From Oreocharis arfaki (Eukaryota > Chordata > Aves > Passeriformes > Paramythiidae): a stretch of DNA of 64,000 nt. The stretch covers positions 645,585 to 709,584 of the forward strand of contig VZRR01011628.1 of assembly GCA_013398015.1 (NCBI GenBank). Reading direction: 5' to 3'. Under the pieces are notes generated by a model that was given only the letters and a program-made list of their open reading frames with translations, did not search any database and was not told where the DNA came from. This document shows, piece after piece, positions 11,451 to 24,740 of this stretch (position 1 is its first letter; every line of letters starts with the position of its first letter). Both the position numbers and the translations under genes were made by a program.

Positions 11451-13099
11451 GCTGTTGCACAAATATTAACTCAGTCTCAAACTAGATAGCATGAACACTC
11501 AGTCAGTGGCAAAACTGATCCATGAAGATGTCCTTTGGATAATCTTGCCACTCCTGATTTCGATGAGAAAATTATAAGCTATGTTTTATCTATGGAAAAT
11601 AGCTTGGTGTTTCTCTGTAAATATGAAAATTGGAGGCATGATGCTAACAGCACCATTATAATCACAAGGTTATTATTTTATTAGTGCTGAATTTAGGCTT
11701 GGAGAAAATAAGCAGTGAAAGATATTCATGCAAGGAATTTTTTGACCCCTAAAGACTTTGGTAAGTTATTATAATCAGAGATAGAAAGTTGTTTGCAGAG
11801 GTAATCTATGCAGACTGCCTTAAAACCTTGCTGTAAATTACCCTCAAAGTTGCCAAAAGATTCTTCGTTGTTTATAACAAGAGCATCTGATGCAGGTGTG
11901 TGATGTCTTCAGTAACTATTAGAGGTCAAATATTAACAACACAGACTTCACCAAACCATTTTTTTTTTTAACTGAAGACTGGCCTGAAGTCCTTTTCCCA
12001 ATTAAGTTTTTAGCCTTAGGGAAAAAAAAAAAAGAAAAAAGAAAAACCCAAATCCAACAACTAAACCCCAGAATTTTAGATATACAAAAGAAGAAAGAAG
12101 GGTATTTAAAAATAAAAAAAAAGAAGTGTGGCTTAGAGAGGTATGTCAGGCATATGTTGTCTCAAACAAATTTGAATGGCAGTGAGATTCTTATGTTATC
12201 CATGTCCATCAGCATTGAGAAAATTGCATCATCATTTAAGTGGTGTCCTGACATTTGTGGCCCAAAGTCCAGGAAGTTTATATAGTAGTGATAATTATAT
12301 ATACTTTACCTTATGCATATTTTTTTTTTTTTTTCCCTCTAGTGCGCTCTTGCGTCTACAGCACTCACCCTTTCTTGGAAATCATTATTCACCAGTGCCA
12401 TTAGAGAGGAAAAAAAGTCCCCTTTTTGACTAAGATTTCCTGATTTAATGTTGAAATTGATAATTATAGAGGATAAATTACTTTCTAACAAGACACCAAA
12501 AATAGATGGCAAAGCAGGAATACTATCTTTGCTGAGTTGGTGACACTTTAGTTACACAAGCATCTAAGTCCTCCCTTCATATCAGGGTGGTGAAAAATTC
12601 TGTGTTCAGACTTTGGAGAATTTAAATTCGTAGGAATTTAAAAGAGTGTAAATTACCAATTTCCTGATCTCCCTCAAGAATGAGTTCTTTCCAATTGTCC
12701 TTTCCAGAGAAACAGACATTTTAGTATGGCAATTAGCTAGTTTACTTAACTGAGAAGCAAATATTCCTGTGATCACTCAGGCTAACAGCGAAAGCAAGCA
12801 AGAACAAATCCGTACTTTAATGACTGCAGATGGTAATACTATTCTACATCTCATCTCTTCTGCATTGCAAATTCTCTTATTAATATCCTTATATGTCCAT
12901 TTTAAACTTGGGGATTTTTTTTTTTTCGTGTTGCTCCACGTTTCCCCATGGTGTTCGTAATTAAAAGTCTCCAGAGTAGACTAAAGTTAATCTGAGCTCT
13001 TGTTCTGCCTCTGAGTTCCATAATTATAACTTGCTACATTCATGGCTTTTTATAAAAGACCCAGTGCTTTATGCACTGCTACAGCAGTGCTGCTACTCC
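11451..13099. other. Unique AT-rich sequence, no gene seen
   Basis: Short A-rich (12020-12045, 12105-12125) and T-rich (12320-12336, 12916-12927) runs only. No coding or RNA gene could be supported. Confidence 0.5.
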
Positions 13100-13119
13100 T
13101 TTTTTTTTTTTTTTTTTTT
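13100..13119. repeat. Poly(T) tract
   Basis: A run of about 20 T. No adjacent retroposed sequence was recognised. Confidence 0.85.
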
Positions 13120-13364
13120 GGGAGGAAACAAGGGCAGAAAGGTGTTTCATCTGCATCCTGAGAGCCAACCGCACATCAAGTCAGGCTTGAAAGCAGCAAC
13201 CTGGAGCGCAGAAGCTACAGATGCTTTTGTGGGACAGGTTTCTTGGCTTTCCTGCATGAGGTCAATTACAGTAGCAATTACATCACAGCTTTAGCCAAAA
13301 TCCTCCTTTTGGCATTGAAACAAATCACCTGCTGGCATCCACTACAGATTTCAGATCAGGAACA

Positions 13365-13500
13365 AAAGAAAAAAAAAAAAAGCAACAAAAACAAAACAAA
13401 CAAACAAACAAAAAACAAAACAAAACAAACAAAAAAAAAACAACCAAAAAACCACCAAAACCAAACTAAAACCACATCAACTCAAAAAAAAAAAAAAAAA
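13365..13500. repeat. A/C-only low-complexity tract
   Basis: About 135 nt composed almost entirely of A and C (AAAC, AAAAC, ACC units) and ending in an 18-nt A run. The Lys/Asn/Thr/Gln-rich frame across it is a translation of the repeat. Confidence 0.92.
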
Positions 13501-14710
13501 TGTCTAGGGTAATTTGGGTGAGGATAAGGGTACAAGATAAAACTTCATGAAAAATATGGCACCTGAACTCTATGACAGGTCGTTGCACTATCCGCTCTGA
13601 TCTGCTCAATAAGTCTCCTCATAATTTTTAGTGCATGCCCTAGTGTGGTTAAAATGCTTTATCCCCACTTTCCAGCAGCAAACCTAATTCTCCAAAGGGG
13701 AAAAATAGATTGTAAGGGGGAATGTGTCATGAGTAAGATACAACCAGCCCGATGGCACATGGCACTGGGTCAAGTGAAAGACCAGGGCAATAGCTGGGAG
13801 AGACTGAGTTGCATGGGGCGTAATCCTTCTACCAGCTCTCTAGCCTGTAGGGCAAGCAGACCTTTTGTGGCATCACAAAGTGTTTAAGTGTTGTCTACAC
13901 TTCGGTTTGAAGGCAGCATACAATAGAAGAATTGAGACTGAAACTATCATCACAGATTGAAAAGAAAAAAATGCTCCGTACTCCGCTCTGTACTCCACTC
14001 TGTAACTGTTTAAGGACTAAAAGCAATTAGGAAAATCAATTAACTCAATGAAAGCCTAATGAAACATCTGAGGTATGAGGTAATCGGAGCAGTTTTAATA
14101 TCTGCCTTGTCTCTTTTCACACAGGCGTTGTCCAAGAATACCAAACCTTACACAAAGTTGATTGAGATCAATTTCAGCCTACAGAAATACTGGACCTCAC
14201 ACCTTGAAGGAGTCTCAGCACCATAAATGGCTACTGCAAGTCAGCTTCTGCTCACCTCTGTCTGCCAGGGGACTCTTGGCTGTGCCCTTGCCCCGTTTCA
14301 TGAGATAAAACAGGGGTATAGGTGCACCAGGATGGATCTGGGAGGAGGAAATCTTTAGGGTTTTGATTCTCCTTGCAATCTTACCAGTTTTATGTGAAAG
14401 AAAAACATCCTTGTAACCAAGCTGACTCTGCCCACCTAAGTATCTTACTGCTACCAAGAGGGATGCCTCCCTTTCTCTTCCCCTCTGTCACTCCCCCAGA
14501 TGTGCAGCCTTATACCCTTGTCAGTTCCAGCACTGGTTCACAGGATACAATTCAACTCACCAACTCAACAAAAAACAAATCAAAATAAGACAAACAAGAA
14601 AAAAAAAATCAGGTAATTTATACTTGCCTAGGTAACTGAACAGGCTCATAAGGGTAAGGCATGCGCCAGAAATGCTCAAGAAAAGTACCAGGATCACACA
14701 AGTAGGAGTT
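13501..14710. other. Unique sequence, no gene seen
   Basis: Slightly more GC-rich than the surroundings. Frames of 70-80 codons on both strands (for example 13645-13887 and 14215-14457) show no recognisable domain. Confidence 0.5.
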
Positions 14711-14738
14711 AAAAAAAAAAAAAAAATATATATATATA
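14711..14738. repeat. Poly(A)-(TA)n run at a gap edge
   Basis: About 16 A followed by alternating TA, running directly into the assembly gap at 14739. Confidence 0.9.
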
Positions 14739-14793
14739 NNNNNNNNNNNNNNNNNNNNNNNNNNNNNNNNNNNNNNNNNNNNNNNNNNNNNNN
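14739..14793. other. Assembly gap (55 N)
   Basis: An unresolved run of N. Its left flank is poly(A)-(TA)n, so the missing bases may include more simple repeat. Confidence 0.99.
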
Positions 14794-15121
14794 TTCTTCC
14801 TGCAATACTGTAATTGGTCTATGTGCATTTTCACTGGCATTATCCTATGGCTTCACCTTCTCTACATTTTGATTTAACAGTATGGAATGGTTTGTGAGGG
14901 CAGGGGGAGTGGACACAGGAAGTGGGGAGAAAAGAAACAAACTCATCAGCTTGAGGATAGACTTTGATTAGCTGCTAGAATGAAGCCAGAATTGTCCTAC
15001 AGACCATGCAATCACACTCAGTGGAGAAGGTGAAGTTTTGAGTTGAGGCTACCCCACACCTACTGGTGAGCAAAGCCTTAATTACAAGAAAAGGCACAAC
15101 ATCTGTCTGTCACTGGATCCC

Positions 15122-15582
15122 ACCTGAAACTGCAGCCAGCTCTGGGGCCTTCAGCATGGGAAAGACAGGGACCTGTTGGACAAGGTCCAAAGAAAAGGCT
15201 GAGAGAACTGGGGCTGGTCAGCCTGGAGAAGAGAAGGTTTTGTAGAGCCCTTAGAGCACCTTCCAGTGTCTAAGGGTGCTCTAAGAGAGCTGGAGAGGGA
15301 CTTTTGACAAGAACTTTTAGGGATAAGGGGGGATGGCCTGTGCTTTAAACGAAAAGAGGATTGATTCACACTAAATATAAACAAGATTTTTTACAATGAG
15401 CATGGTAAAACATTAGCACAAATTGTCCAGATCCCCCACTCTTGGAAACATTCAAGATTAGATTGAGTGTGGCCCTGAGTAGCCTGATCTGGTTGAAAAT
15501 GCCCCAGTTCATTGCAGGGGACAAGTTGTTCCAAATGGACTTTAAGGTCTCTTGCAACTCAAACCATTCAATGATTCTATGA
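15122..15582 (+). mobile_element. CR1 LINE, 5'-truncated copy with intact 3' end
   Basis: Begins around 'tgcagccagctctggggcc', continues with 'gacctgttggacaaggtcc', then 'ggctgagagaactggggctg' and 'gtcagcctggagaagagaag', through the 'ggataagg' and 'ttggaaacattcaag' segments, and ends with 'attctatga', the CR1 3' terminus. There is no poly(A) tail, as expected for CR1. Against the family order there is an internal deletion between 'aaggtccaaag' and 'aaaaggctgag', where the block on handling of the labelled RT-end region normally lies. No functional ORF remains. Confidence 0.9.
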
Positions 15583-17100
15583 CCTGCATGTTCAAGTACT
15601 TATATTGTGGCTCAGAGGGCTACCATGCGAAATTCCTGTCAAGAAGAATTTGAAATTGGTGCCTAATGAAGTTTGTTATTTTTTTTCCCCTCTGGGAAGA
15701 AACCCTTTGTCCATCAGACAACCAAGGCCACCAAGGCCCTTAACTGATGTCCAATTGCCACAAGCAGAAATGCACCACACAGCTTCTCATCTTTGCTTAT
15801 AAAATCTTTGAGAGCTTTATGTCATCTGGGCGGAGCTGACCAAGGACTGAGCAGCTCTGTGACCTCTCCTTGTCACCATCCAGCTGTACCCACAAAATGC
15901 TTCTCAAACAAGCACCTTCTTTGTGGCAGGCAGAAATGGATCATCAAGCAAGATTAAAAGCCTGGTCAGAGAAAAGTGACTTTCTTTCATCTCGGCCAAG
16001 GTTTCAGCGGCTCTTAAACCTCTAATTGCCAAACCTGCACACTCCACTTCCTGGACTGAGGCATGATGTGGGCTCTCTATTTATTTATCTCACCCTACCA
16101 GTCTTCCACAGGAATACAGTCGTTCTCTTTTTATGAAGTAGGAACATTTGGCAGCACTGCAGGTGCTTTTTGTCCAGTATCTCTGTTACAGCAGGCAGAA
16201 GCTAAATGGGTGATTACAGATGCACAAATCTCAAGAGATTCAGAAGTTTATTTCTGACAGGCACCCAGGAGAGTTCTTGTTTGTGTACTACCCAAATACT
16301 CCAGTCAAACCTCTTACGTATTCATTTCTAACACTTCATTATCCTATTGGAAGACAATAGCCCAAATTTACTTACCAGAGAATTTCTTTGACTTCCTTCT
16401 TCTTGCCTCGAAGTCATTAGGCTCCAGGAATGTCAAGTCAGAATGGGTTTGTTTAGGTAGATACACATTTCTTAGGACTCAGCGTTTAAATTGAGACATC
16501 CCAGGCTCATTATACTGTGACATGAGACAAGTTAAACTGTATTTGTTTTTATGCTTAGATCTGGTGATTTGAATGGTATCACACAACAATATCTAAGAAA
16601 AGTAAGTGAAAAAGAGAGAAACTATCAGATACAGAAGATTTTCTTTCAGCAAAAATATGTCTGTGCCCCAAAAGCTTATGTTTTTTCCAGCTAGAGCAGT
16701 CATTTTAAATGTGATGTTTCTTCCCTTCTTCCCATCTTGGGTCTCTTATACCCGAGGATCAACCTTGTTTTTACATGAACAAATGAAACATTTTGCCTGT
16801 TCAAAGGATGACTGGGTTGTATAAGCTGAAAAAGGTAAATCTTGCCACATTCCCTCCTTTTTTGCACAGCAGAAAGGCTGTGACTGCTATTAGCCAGTGC
16901 TCTAGGAGTACAAGCACACCGTAGTGGTACAGAAATACAAACATGGCCTCAAGATGAATGTGCAGTATTTACATACTGGTACCTCCACATGGTGGGGTAG
17001 CATGGTTTGACTGATTTCAACAGTTCGGGGTGCCTGTATCTCAGGATCCTGTGAGAAAGGAGATATTCTGTGTGGCTTGCTTAAGGTGTTGCTTGGGTTT
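15583..17100. other. Unique sequence, no gene seen
   Basis: No exon, RNA gene or repeat family was recognised. Short ATG frames of 60-72 codons are present but look random. Confidence 0.5.
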
Positions 17101-17141
17101 TTTTGTGGTTGTGGTGGTTTTTTTTTGTTTTTTTTTTGTTC
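17101..17141. repeat. T/G-only tract
   Basis: Low-complexity sequence of T runs broken by G. A separate 17-nt poly(A) lies at 17390-17406. Confidence 0.8.
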
Positions 17142-17791
17142 CTCCTTGAAATCAGCCCTGTAAATTGGGTGCATTGGACTCTGGGTAGGGGCTTCATTTA
17201 ACCTTTCCTGGCTTTGCACAACCGCAGCTTGTAAAACTGCTACCTGTACTTCTTTTGATTAAAGCAGAACTAATATAAACCAGCATTTCCTTCTGCTTAT
17301 AAGTCTCAGGTTAAATTAAGAAATAAAGATCCAGCAGACAAAAACAAGAGAAGATTTTGAAATTTGCATAAGCAATATTTTCAGAGATTAAAAAAAAAAA
17401 AAAAAAGTTCATTATGAACCTTGGGCAAAGATTTGAGTGGTTTCTTATTTGATCCGAACCTGTTTGTTTATCCCTAACTTTAACCATATGGGAACAGTTT
17501 TATGGAGCAGGCTCATAAAATGAAAATGACAGAGCGCACAGCTCAATCTGAGACTGCCTGGGCTGTAAATATCTTGTTATCACCAGCTATGATGCTCTAA
17601 ACCTTAGCTCCTGTATTAGCATAGTCAGTGCTGTGCTCTTCCAGGCTATAGCGGTAGTTCAGCCCTAAGATCCGGAAATGTAGAATGCCAAAAACACACA
17701 TCAATACAGAAAATGTCAGCATTGTGAAACGAAGGACAATAAGACGGTGGGCATCAGCTTTAATGAGGAAGAGAAGATGATGGAAAGAGAT

Positions 17792-17902
17792 GGAAAGAAA
17801 GAAAAAGAAAGAAAGAAAGAAAGAGAAAGAAGGAGAAAGAAAGAAAGAAAAAGAAAGAAAGAAGGAGAAAGAAAGAAAGAAAAAGAAAGAAGGAAAGAAG
17901 GA

Positions 17903-17950
<48 letters not shown>
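17792..17950. repeat. (GAAA)n homopurine tract
   Basis: 159 consecutive purines, mostly GAAA with AGGA variants; the right 60 nt are nearly pure GAAA. The Lys/Glu/Arg-rich frames here (17747-17980, 17790-18062) are repeat translations. Confidence 0.96.
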
Positions 17951-18263
17951 CAGAAAAGGAATTCAGCCAGTGAGAAGTGAGGAAGGAATTCCTATGAAAT
18001 ATAATCAGGTCAAATCAGATACGGGTGAGGTGAGGAAACTCAGTCCCGAACAGACAATGTGATTTGCCAAGACAGCAGAACAGATCAACGAAAGAGTAAA
18101 GTAAATCTGTTTTTTAAAATAAATTTCTAACTTGATTTTTCTGATTTCTTTTGCTGAGCATTTCCACAGCACACAGTTGCACAGAGTGGCAACTCTGTGA
18201 CAGAATGGCAGTTCTGTCTCAGTCTTTTACTGCATTAGCTTTAAGAAAGAAAGAATAATAATT
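17951..18263. other. Unique sequence, no gene seen
   Basis: No feature could be supported in this stretch. Confidence 0.5.
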
Positions 18264-18310
18264 AAAAAAAAAAAAACAAAAAAACAAAAAAACAAAAAAC
18301 AAAACGAAAC
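18264..18310. repeat. Poly(A)/(AAAAAC)n tract
   Basis: A-rich sequence with regularly spaced C residues, continuing as a more diffuse A/C-biased stretch to about 18363. Confidence 0.88.
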
Positions 18311-21300
18311 AAACTCTCCAACAAAACAACAACATAAAAAAACCCCGAAAGCCCGAAAAACCCTTCTCTCAGTTCTGCTGCCTGGAGGGATACAAACACT
18401 CCTCGCCCAGCTTCAGAGGATGCCTGTTAGCTCAGTTTACTTGATGTCATATCAGCTTCAGCTCATCACCTGACAAAAACTCCCCAAAGTGATCCTCAAA
18501 TCTGATCCAGATAGCTTTCAGTGTCTCTGTATCACCAGGGTGCTAAGAAGAGGTAAAATTTGGCCCTAACTGATGTTATACCTGCTCCCATCAGTACCTA
18601 GTTACACATCAGATTGATTGTAAAGCTTTATTGTTTTATAAGTCGCTGCTTGGTCTGTTACCAAGTCACATTAACAATCTGTTAATGGTTTTCATTATTC
18701 CCAAAGCATCCACAATAGGTGTCTACGACCTGGAAACAGTCCTTAGAGGAGTGAAGTGTAATGACGATAATTGTGTTGCTCTGTTCCTCAAGTGACATTT
18801 CTGATGCTCCGGCATCGAGGGTTCTGAACCTGGTTTCTGCTCCCTGAGCGGTGTCTGGTCCGTAAACAAAGGGATGCTAAGAAAATGTAAAAAAATCACC
18901 CGGCGACGGTGCAGAGCAGAGAAATTCAATTCGCTCCTGTCAGCGCTTAACTTCAAAGAAGGGAGGGAACAAGCTAAGGAAAAATGCAAGCCTATCTGGA
19001 ACTGCTTCCTGAAAGTAAACCCTCATCCACCTTTAATGGAAACAGTGGAAGTAAACAGACTGGCTTCAGTCATTTAAATGTAAATTTGCCTAGTCACTGC
19101 CGAACCTATGAGGAAAAAAATCTTGTCTTAACAACTTGATGAGAATTTGTAAGTTTAATCTATAGTTTCTTGCTAGGGAAGGTGCTGCTAAATAACTATT
19201 AAGAGGACATTAGCCAGCAACTGTGAAACACAACTCTTGTTCCCAGCTTCACCACTCAACTTCAGTCTGACATTGATCAGACAACCTGGCTTCTCCATTT
19301 ATCTGTTTTCCACTCATATTTAATTGAAATATAAGTTTTGATACCGTTGACTGTTGCTTTTCATGCATTCAGACAGCAGGAATAAGCATTTGGGAACATA
19401 TCAGCTGATGCTTTCAAGCACATCTGTGGTTGAAAGGAAAGTAAAACTATACTTTGGTGATTAGAAAGATTTAAAGAATACATTCCCTGATTAGTTGTTC
19501 TTATAGAAAAGGAAGAATTTTTCCTCAGGCTCCAGGATGTTTTGTAAGCAGACATAATTACTGTAAGGTAGACTTTATCACTGGTGGAGCAAAACATATT
19601 TTATATATATATATTTTATATCTATATATATATATACGGCATTACAGAATCAAATTATTCTTTTAGTATCAAGGCATCAGTGTTAAACTATTCTTTTTTT
19701 TTTTAAAAGAGGTCTAACATGACTTGCTATCAATAAACAAGTGATGTGATAGAAAAACTAACATTATGGAAAGATGAACTGAGAGACAACAAGAAATTTG
19801 GACAGTTTAGAAAAAGTTCAGTTTAAAAGTGTGGAATTCTTTCCCCGACAAAAATTTCTCAGTTATGTCTGCACACACTCCACTTACTGTGCTGTGTTAC
19901 ATGTCCTTACTTCCCTGTCCCTGAGGGTCACCTGTGGTGCCTACTGAGAACAAAAGCAGGGTCACCATAGACTTTGAAGGTCAGTTCTCTATAAGATGTC
20001 TCTGACATACTTTGACTCATGCAAGGGGTTTTTTGATACAGATGATAGAAATTAGGACAGTTCCCCTTCCTGTGAGTCTGCAACCCTCTTTTCACAGACT
20101 GGTCAAGTCAGTTCCCAATTAATCATAAGATCCAGGGACTGAAGCCAAAGAAGTATTAGAAATTGTTTCTTTGCTTTGAAAATATGGCATATGCACACCT
20201 AAATTTTAAGACACTAAATGTGTGTCTGCAATCCTGACACCTTTATTCCTCATGTGAAACTGCCTCTTATTGTTCCCAGACTGACAGAAATAAGTTGTTT
20301 AGACCTCATGTCTAATTACTGTCAGCTTCCAAAAACTATTTGTCTATCTCTCATGAAAATCTCTGTTTTGTAGTCTTCTTGAATCTCATACTAAAGGACC
20401 ATATTTTTTTTTTTTCTGTTTAAGTCATCAGACATCCCACTGCCTAATTGGAGATCACAGATCCCATGATAAGAGTAAAGGTCTGAAAAATAATTGGCTG
20501 TTGCAATGCTCAGCTTTGAAGTCCCTAAATCCAATTTTGTATTCACACTTAAGGACTGCACTGGACTGGTTTACCCACAGCAGGAATTTTTCTTTTTGAA
20601 GGCTTATTTGTCCATTTTTTAATGATTCTTAAACAGGTTTGAAGAGGCTTAGCTTTTGTTAGTAAATACTCACACATCCGTCATTTGGGCTAGTCTGAAC
20701 AGACCAGACCTAAAGCTGATGTATCTCTACATGTAGAGTACATGTGGATTTTTTTTTTATTTATGGCCTTGATTACTCATCTTCTTTTTGCATTTAGCAA
20801 CTTACATTAAAGTACAAAATTGTAAAATATCATGAAATAACAATGAAACAAGAGTAAAGGCAATACAAAGCAGTGATGAATAGAGAATGAAGCACATATT
20901 TGTTGCTGTCATTCTCAGTTTCACACTTCGGAGTGTTTTGTTCAATAGATCTGTAACTATTGATACAAACAAGGTATTTTTTAAAAGAAAGTTTCCCAAA
21001 ACACTACCATGTTTAATTCTTGAGACCATAGTGAAAATATCAATTCACAGTGAGGTTCAGTATTGTTCTGGGCATCCCAGGGTACACTTCCCTAAATCTT
21101 TGGTTTTTAGGGGTTTACATGGCAATAAGTAAGAAATAAAACACCTTCTGAACAAGCAAGTGAATTTCTTCTTTTAATGATGAGGTGGTAGCTCTGAACC
21201 TTCCTCTTCTCTTCATAAAATATTTAAATGATTGTGAATATATTTATTTATACTGCTAAAGAAAAAAAAACAGAAAAAAAACAGAAAATGAAATCTTTCT

Positions 21301-23116
21301 ACATAAAAGAAGCAAAGAAAATATAATCTTTTACTTTGAATTCGTTTGCCAGTAGCTTATAAAATCTCTGGGTTATATGAAGCTTTTAATCTATCACCCA
21401 GAGCTGAACCTTCTCATTGAAAACACATTTTATTGAATTGCATTTAAATTATTTAGCCATTTTTATAGGCATAAGGTGATCAAATACATAATGTATTTTG
21501 ATGGTCCCCAAAATGTCCCTTATGTGTGCTGGGTTTTGCTAATTAAATTCAGACTACTTGCTTTTTTAATGTTTCATTTTTTCTTTCTCTTTTTCAGTGT
21601 CTCTCTCTTTCTTCTTGCTTTCTTTCTTGCTTTCTTCTTTCTTCACAGGAAAAAATAAAGGTCAGCTGTTAATTAGCGGTTTTCTGAAAGTATCCATTAA
21701 TATTACATAAATTACTGCCTCAAAATCCAATTAGAATCCTGGGCCATATTGAAACTAAATAGATCATTTAATTTTCAGGGCACAATATGAAATGAGGTCT
21801 AGGAAAGAAATCAATACTGGTTCAGTAAGGAAATATCAAGAGAGGTGTGTGTGTAGGGGGGGTGGTGGTGGTGTGTATACTCACATAACATAGTAATCTC
21901 AGCTTTATGAGGACTTGGATGTATGAGAGAAATGTGTATTTAAATGTGCAGCAAAGCTGGTTTTAAAGCAATAGAAAACTATCTAACTCTTCAGCTGCCT
22001 GTGCTTTTTATTCTGTGAGGTTTTCTCTTCTTCTGATCTTCTCCCTGTCCCCACCTTAGTTCTGTTTGGTTTCGGGTTTTTTGGTTTTTGTTTCCTTTCT
22101 GCTGTTGTAACAGCCTATTCCAATTTAATAAAAGAGAACATTAGAAACTTTTGATTAGAGGAAGACATGACCATCAAATCAGATTTTTGAATTAAAAAAA
22201 CTATAGACAGGTAGAAGAAACTATTTTAGTATTTTATTTGTTGTGGAAGTTGTACAATTTGACCATGAAAACATAAATGAAAAAAACATATAGACCTTGT
22301 TTCTATACAGCAAATACTGTGACTCACTACTCTTTGAATAGTACTGATATTTGAGTTTCTTGAGCATTTGTGAAGAGATGGAATTGAGTTGGTTGGCCTA
22401 ATGGCTCTCAAACATTTTAGGACATTTGGAGAGCCAGTGCTTTTAGCACTTTCTTTTAGCAAGAGCCCTTCTCTGTACATAATGAACAATAATTGATCAA
22501 TATGACATGGAAATGTGTTTTTGTTATTATTAGCTTATCCTGTGGGTAAAAGGAGTGCAAGTACTCCTACAAAAGACCATTAGGCAAATGGACTAGAAGT
22601 ATCAAACTGTTAGATTGAATGGGCAACTCCAGAGCATGAAGAAGCCAGGTTTCTAAGCAAATAAAATTGGTAGATGGTATCACAGCCACTTATCCAGCAA
22701 AAAAGGACTTGGAAAACAATGGTTCAGAACATTCAGCAGAAATTGCATTAGCAGGTCAAGCAGCTGGTGAGAGATGAGTAGGGAGATGGAAAAGGGGATG
22801 GTAAGCAACAAGGGAGAAGGAGGTGGAAGAATTCTTTTTACAGAAATTTCTGCTCCTTTCAGAGAGCAAGGATAGAACATGTGAAGGATATCCTTGCAGA
22901 CTCACCTAGACAAAAGCGAAGTTAGTTTAGAATGGACCTTTGAACGGCTGCTGGGCTCCAACTGTAAATAAATCTGATCTAAATTTGTTAGTTATGGACC
23001 TAAAACACTAGTAGTAGTGTAGGAGATTTATCTGGATAAAACATTAAAAACCATGGGTGTTAACCAGTCAGGAAGGACCAATTTGTTAAAGAAAGTAAAC
23101 ACTGGCAAGCTCTGTT
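18311..23116. other. Unique AT-rich sequence, no gene seen
   Basis: Nearly 5 kb with no recognised gene or interspersed repeat. Minor features: TA-rich run 19601-19635, poly(T) near 20404-20416, pyrimidine-rich stretch 21580-21645, and a short GGTGGTGGTGGTG run near 21861-21873. The segment 21660-21800 has a homeodomain-site-rich composition, discussed as a finding. Confidence 0.5.
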
Positions 23117-23165
23117 AAAACAAAACAACAAAAAACCAACCAACCAACTAACCAAACAAACAAAC
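23117..23165. repeat. (AAC)/(CCAA)n A/C tract
   Basis: AAAACAAAACAAC passes into CCAACCAACC and then CAAACAAAC. Composed of A and C with a single T. Confidence 0.88.
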
Positions 23166-24550
23166 CCCCTACTTTCCTTATGTTCCTTGCCAAGTTATTA
23201 TTCAGAAGAAAAATGATCAGGTATAAAAGGAAAAAAAAATGGAAAGAGATTTCAGAAATAAATTTCTGGTTTGAAAAGTTGAGTATGACTCAGTGGTTGG
23301 GATGCTGCTCTTGCAAAAGCTTTGGCGACTTGGGCTGGGAGAGCAGGTGTGGGTGAGAAGGAGAATCTGTGAAGCTCTGTTAAGTCCTGTCCCCTTAAAA
23401 GCTGTCAAGTTTCCGCAGACAGCCGATAGATCACTCATGAATCAAGGAACCAGTGTAAAAGGGGAGTGTTAACAACAGAGAACCTGGAAGTTCTTGTCCA
23501 TTTAGCACAAAGCTGAAGTAGAAGGAGTGCAGGCAGTGTTGTTAATCTGATTGCTGCCTTCTGCATCTTCGGTTGCATAGGATGGGAAAAGGGTGGTTCA
23601 TTTTGATGGACTTGGGTCGGAGTATCGGAACTTCTGGTTAGAAATCAGGAAAAAAGTTTCATGGTGAGGATTATAACAATGCAAAAAATATATTTAGAAC
23701 ATAATTCACTTCTACATTTTGGACAAGCTGAAAAATGTAATCATAGCATATATTGACATGATTTCAGCTCTGAGAAATAGTTGAAACACGTTAAACCACT
23801 GTTGCCAAGTCTGATATATTTTCATTAACGTATCTGATTGTTTATAACAAAGAACTTAAAAAAAAAAAAAAATACCTGAGACCATCTCTGACATCTCTAT
23901 GTCAATGTTCACAACATTTTGAAATGCTGGAGATAATTCAGAGAACTGGTTGCAAAAACGCTGGTGTTTTTAAGAGGAAACAATAAACCTGAATAACTCC
24001 ATATATTTAGTAAAGACTCACTCTTACTTATTTTATGTAAAGCAGATTCCGTCTAACTAATGTGACATTTTCATTTGAGAGGAGCATATGTTAAATTAAT
24101 AAATACAACGGTGCTGGTACAGTGCTCTTAGATGTCCATGAGGCATTTGATTTGAGGCTATACAATATTTGATTAAGTAATTAAAACAGTTAGAATCAAT
24201 GCAATAAATAGGTTTAAAGGAATGAACAGATGCATTTTGTTGTAAATAGTTTTGTTTGCAGTCAGATGCTATGCCATTTATAAAGTTTATCGTGAGTGAC
24301 AGAGCTGAAGCCTCAAGACATAAAGTCGAGAAATGTTGAGTATCCTCAAGTAGGATTGAGCCGCTCAGGGGTGATCTTATCTGTGTGAATAGATTCCTGA
24401 TGCCAGCGAGTAAAGAACACCGAGCCTGTCTCCTGCCAGTGGTACCCAGTAACAGGACATGAGCTACTGGGTAAAAAGTGAAAAAAAACCCCGATAAAAC
24501 AAAAGCAAGACATCTCCTTTAAACATAAGAAAAAAAAAAAAATAGTTGAG
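23166..24550. other. Unique sequence, no gene seen
   Basis: Short poly(A) runs near 23859-23872 and 24529-24542. Nothing else could be supported. Confidence 0.5.
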
Positions 24551-24740
24551 GTTGATCAAGCACTGGAACAGATTCCCCAGGTTTACTGCGAGAGTGTGGA
24601 GTCTTCATGGCTGGAAAGATTAAAAATCCAGTTGGACAATGTCCTAAGTAACCTGTTCTATTTGACCAAGCTTTGAGCAGGGTGTTTGGCCTAGGTGATT
24701 TCCAGACATGCTTTCAAACTTTAGGTATCCTGTGATTCTG
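24551..24740 (+). mobile_element. CR1 LINE 3' end, 5'-truncated
   Basis: Starts near 'agcactggaacagattcccc', continues with 'gagtgtggagtcttcatgg', 'ttggacaatgtcctaagtaa', 'cctgttctatttgaccaagc' and 'ttgagcagggtgtttggcct', and ends with 'cctgtgattctg'. The order of blocks fits the last 200 bp of an older CR1 subfamily. An A run lies just upstream (24529-24542) but is not part of the element. Confidence 0.85.
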
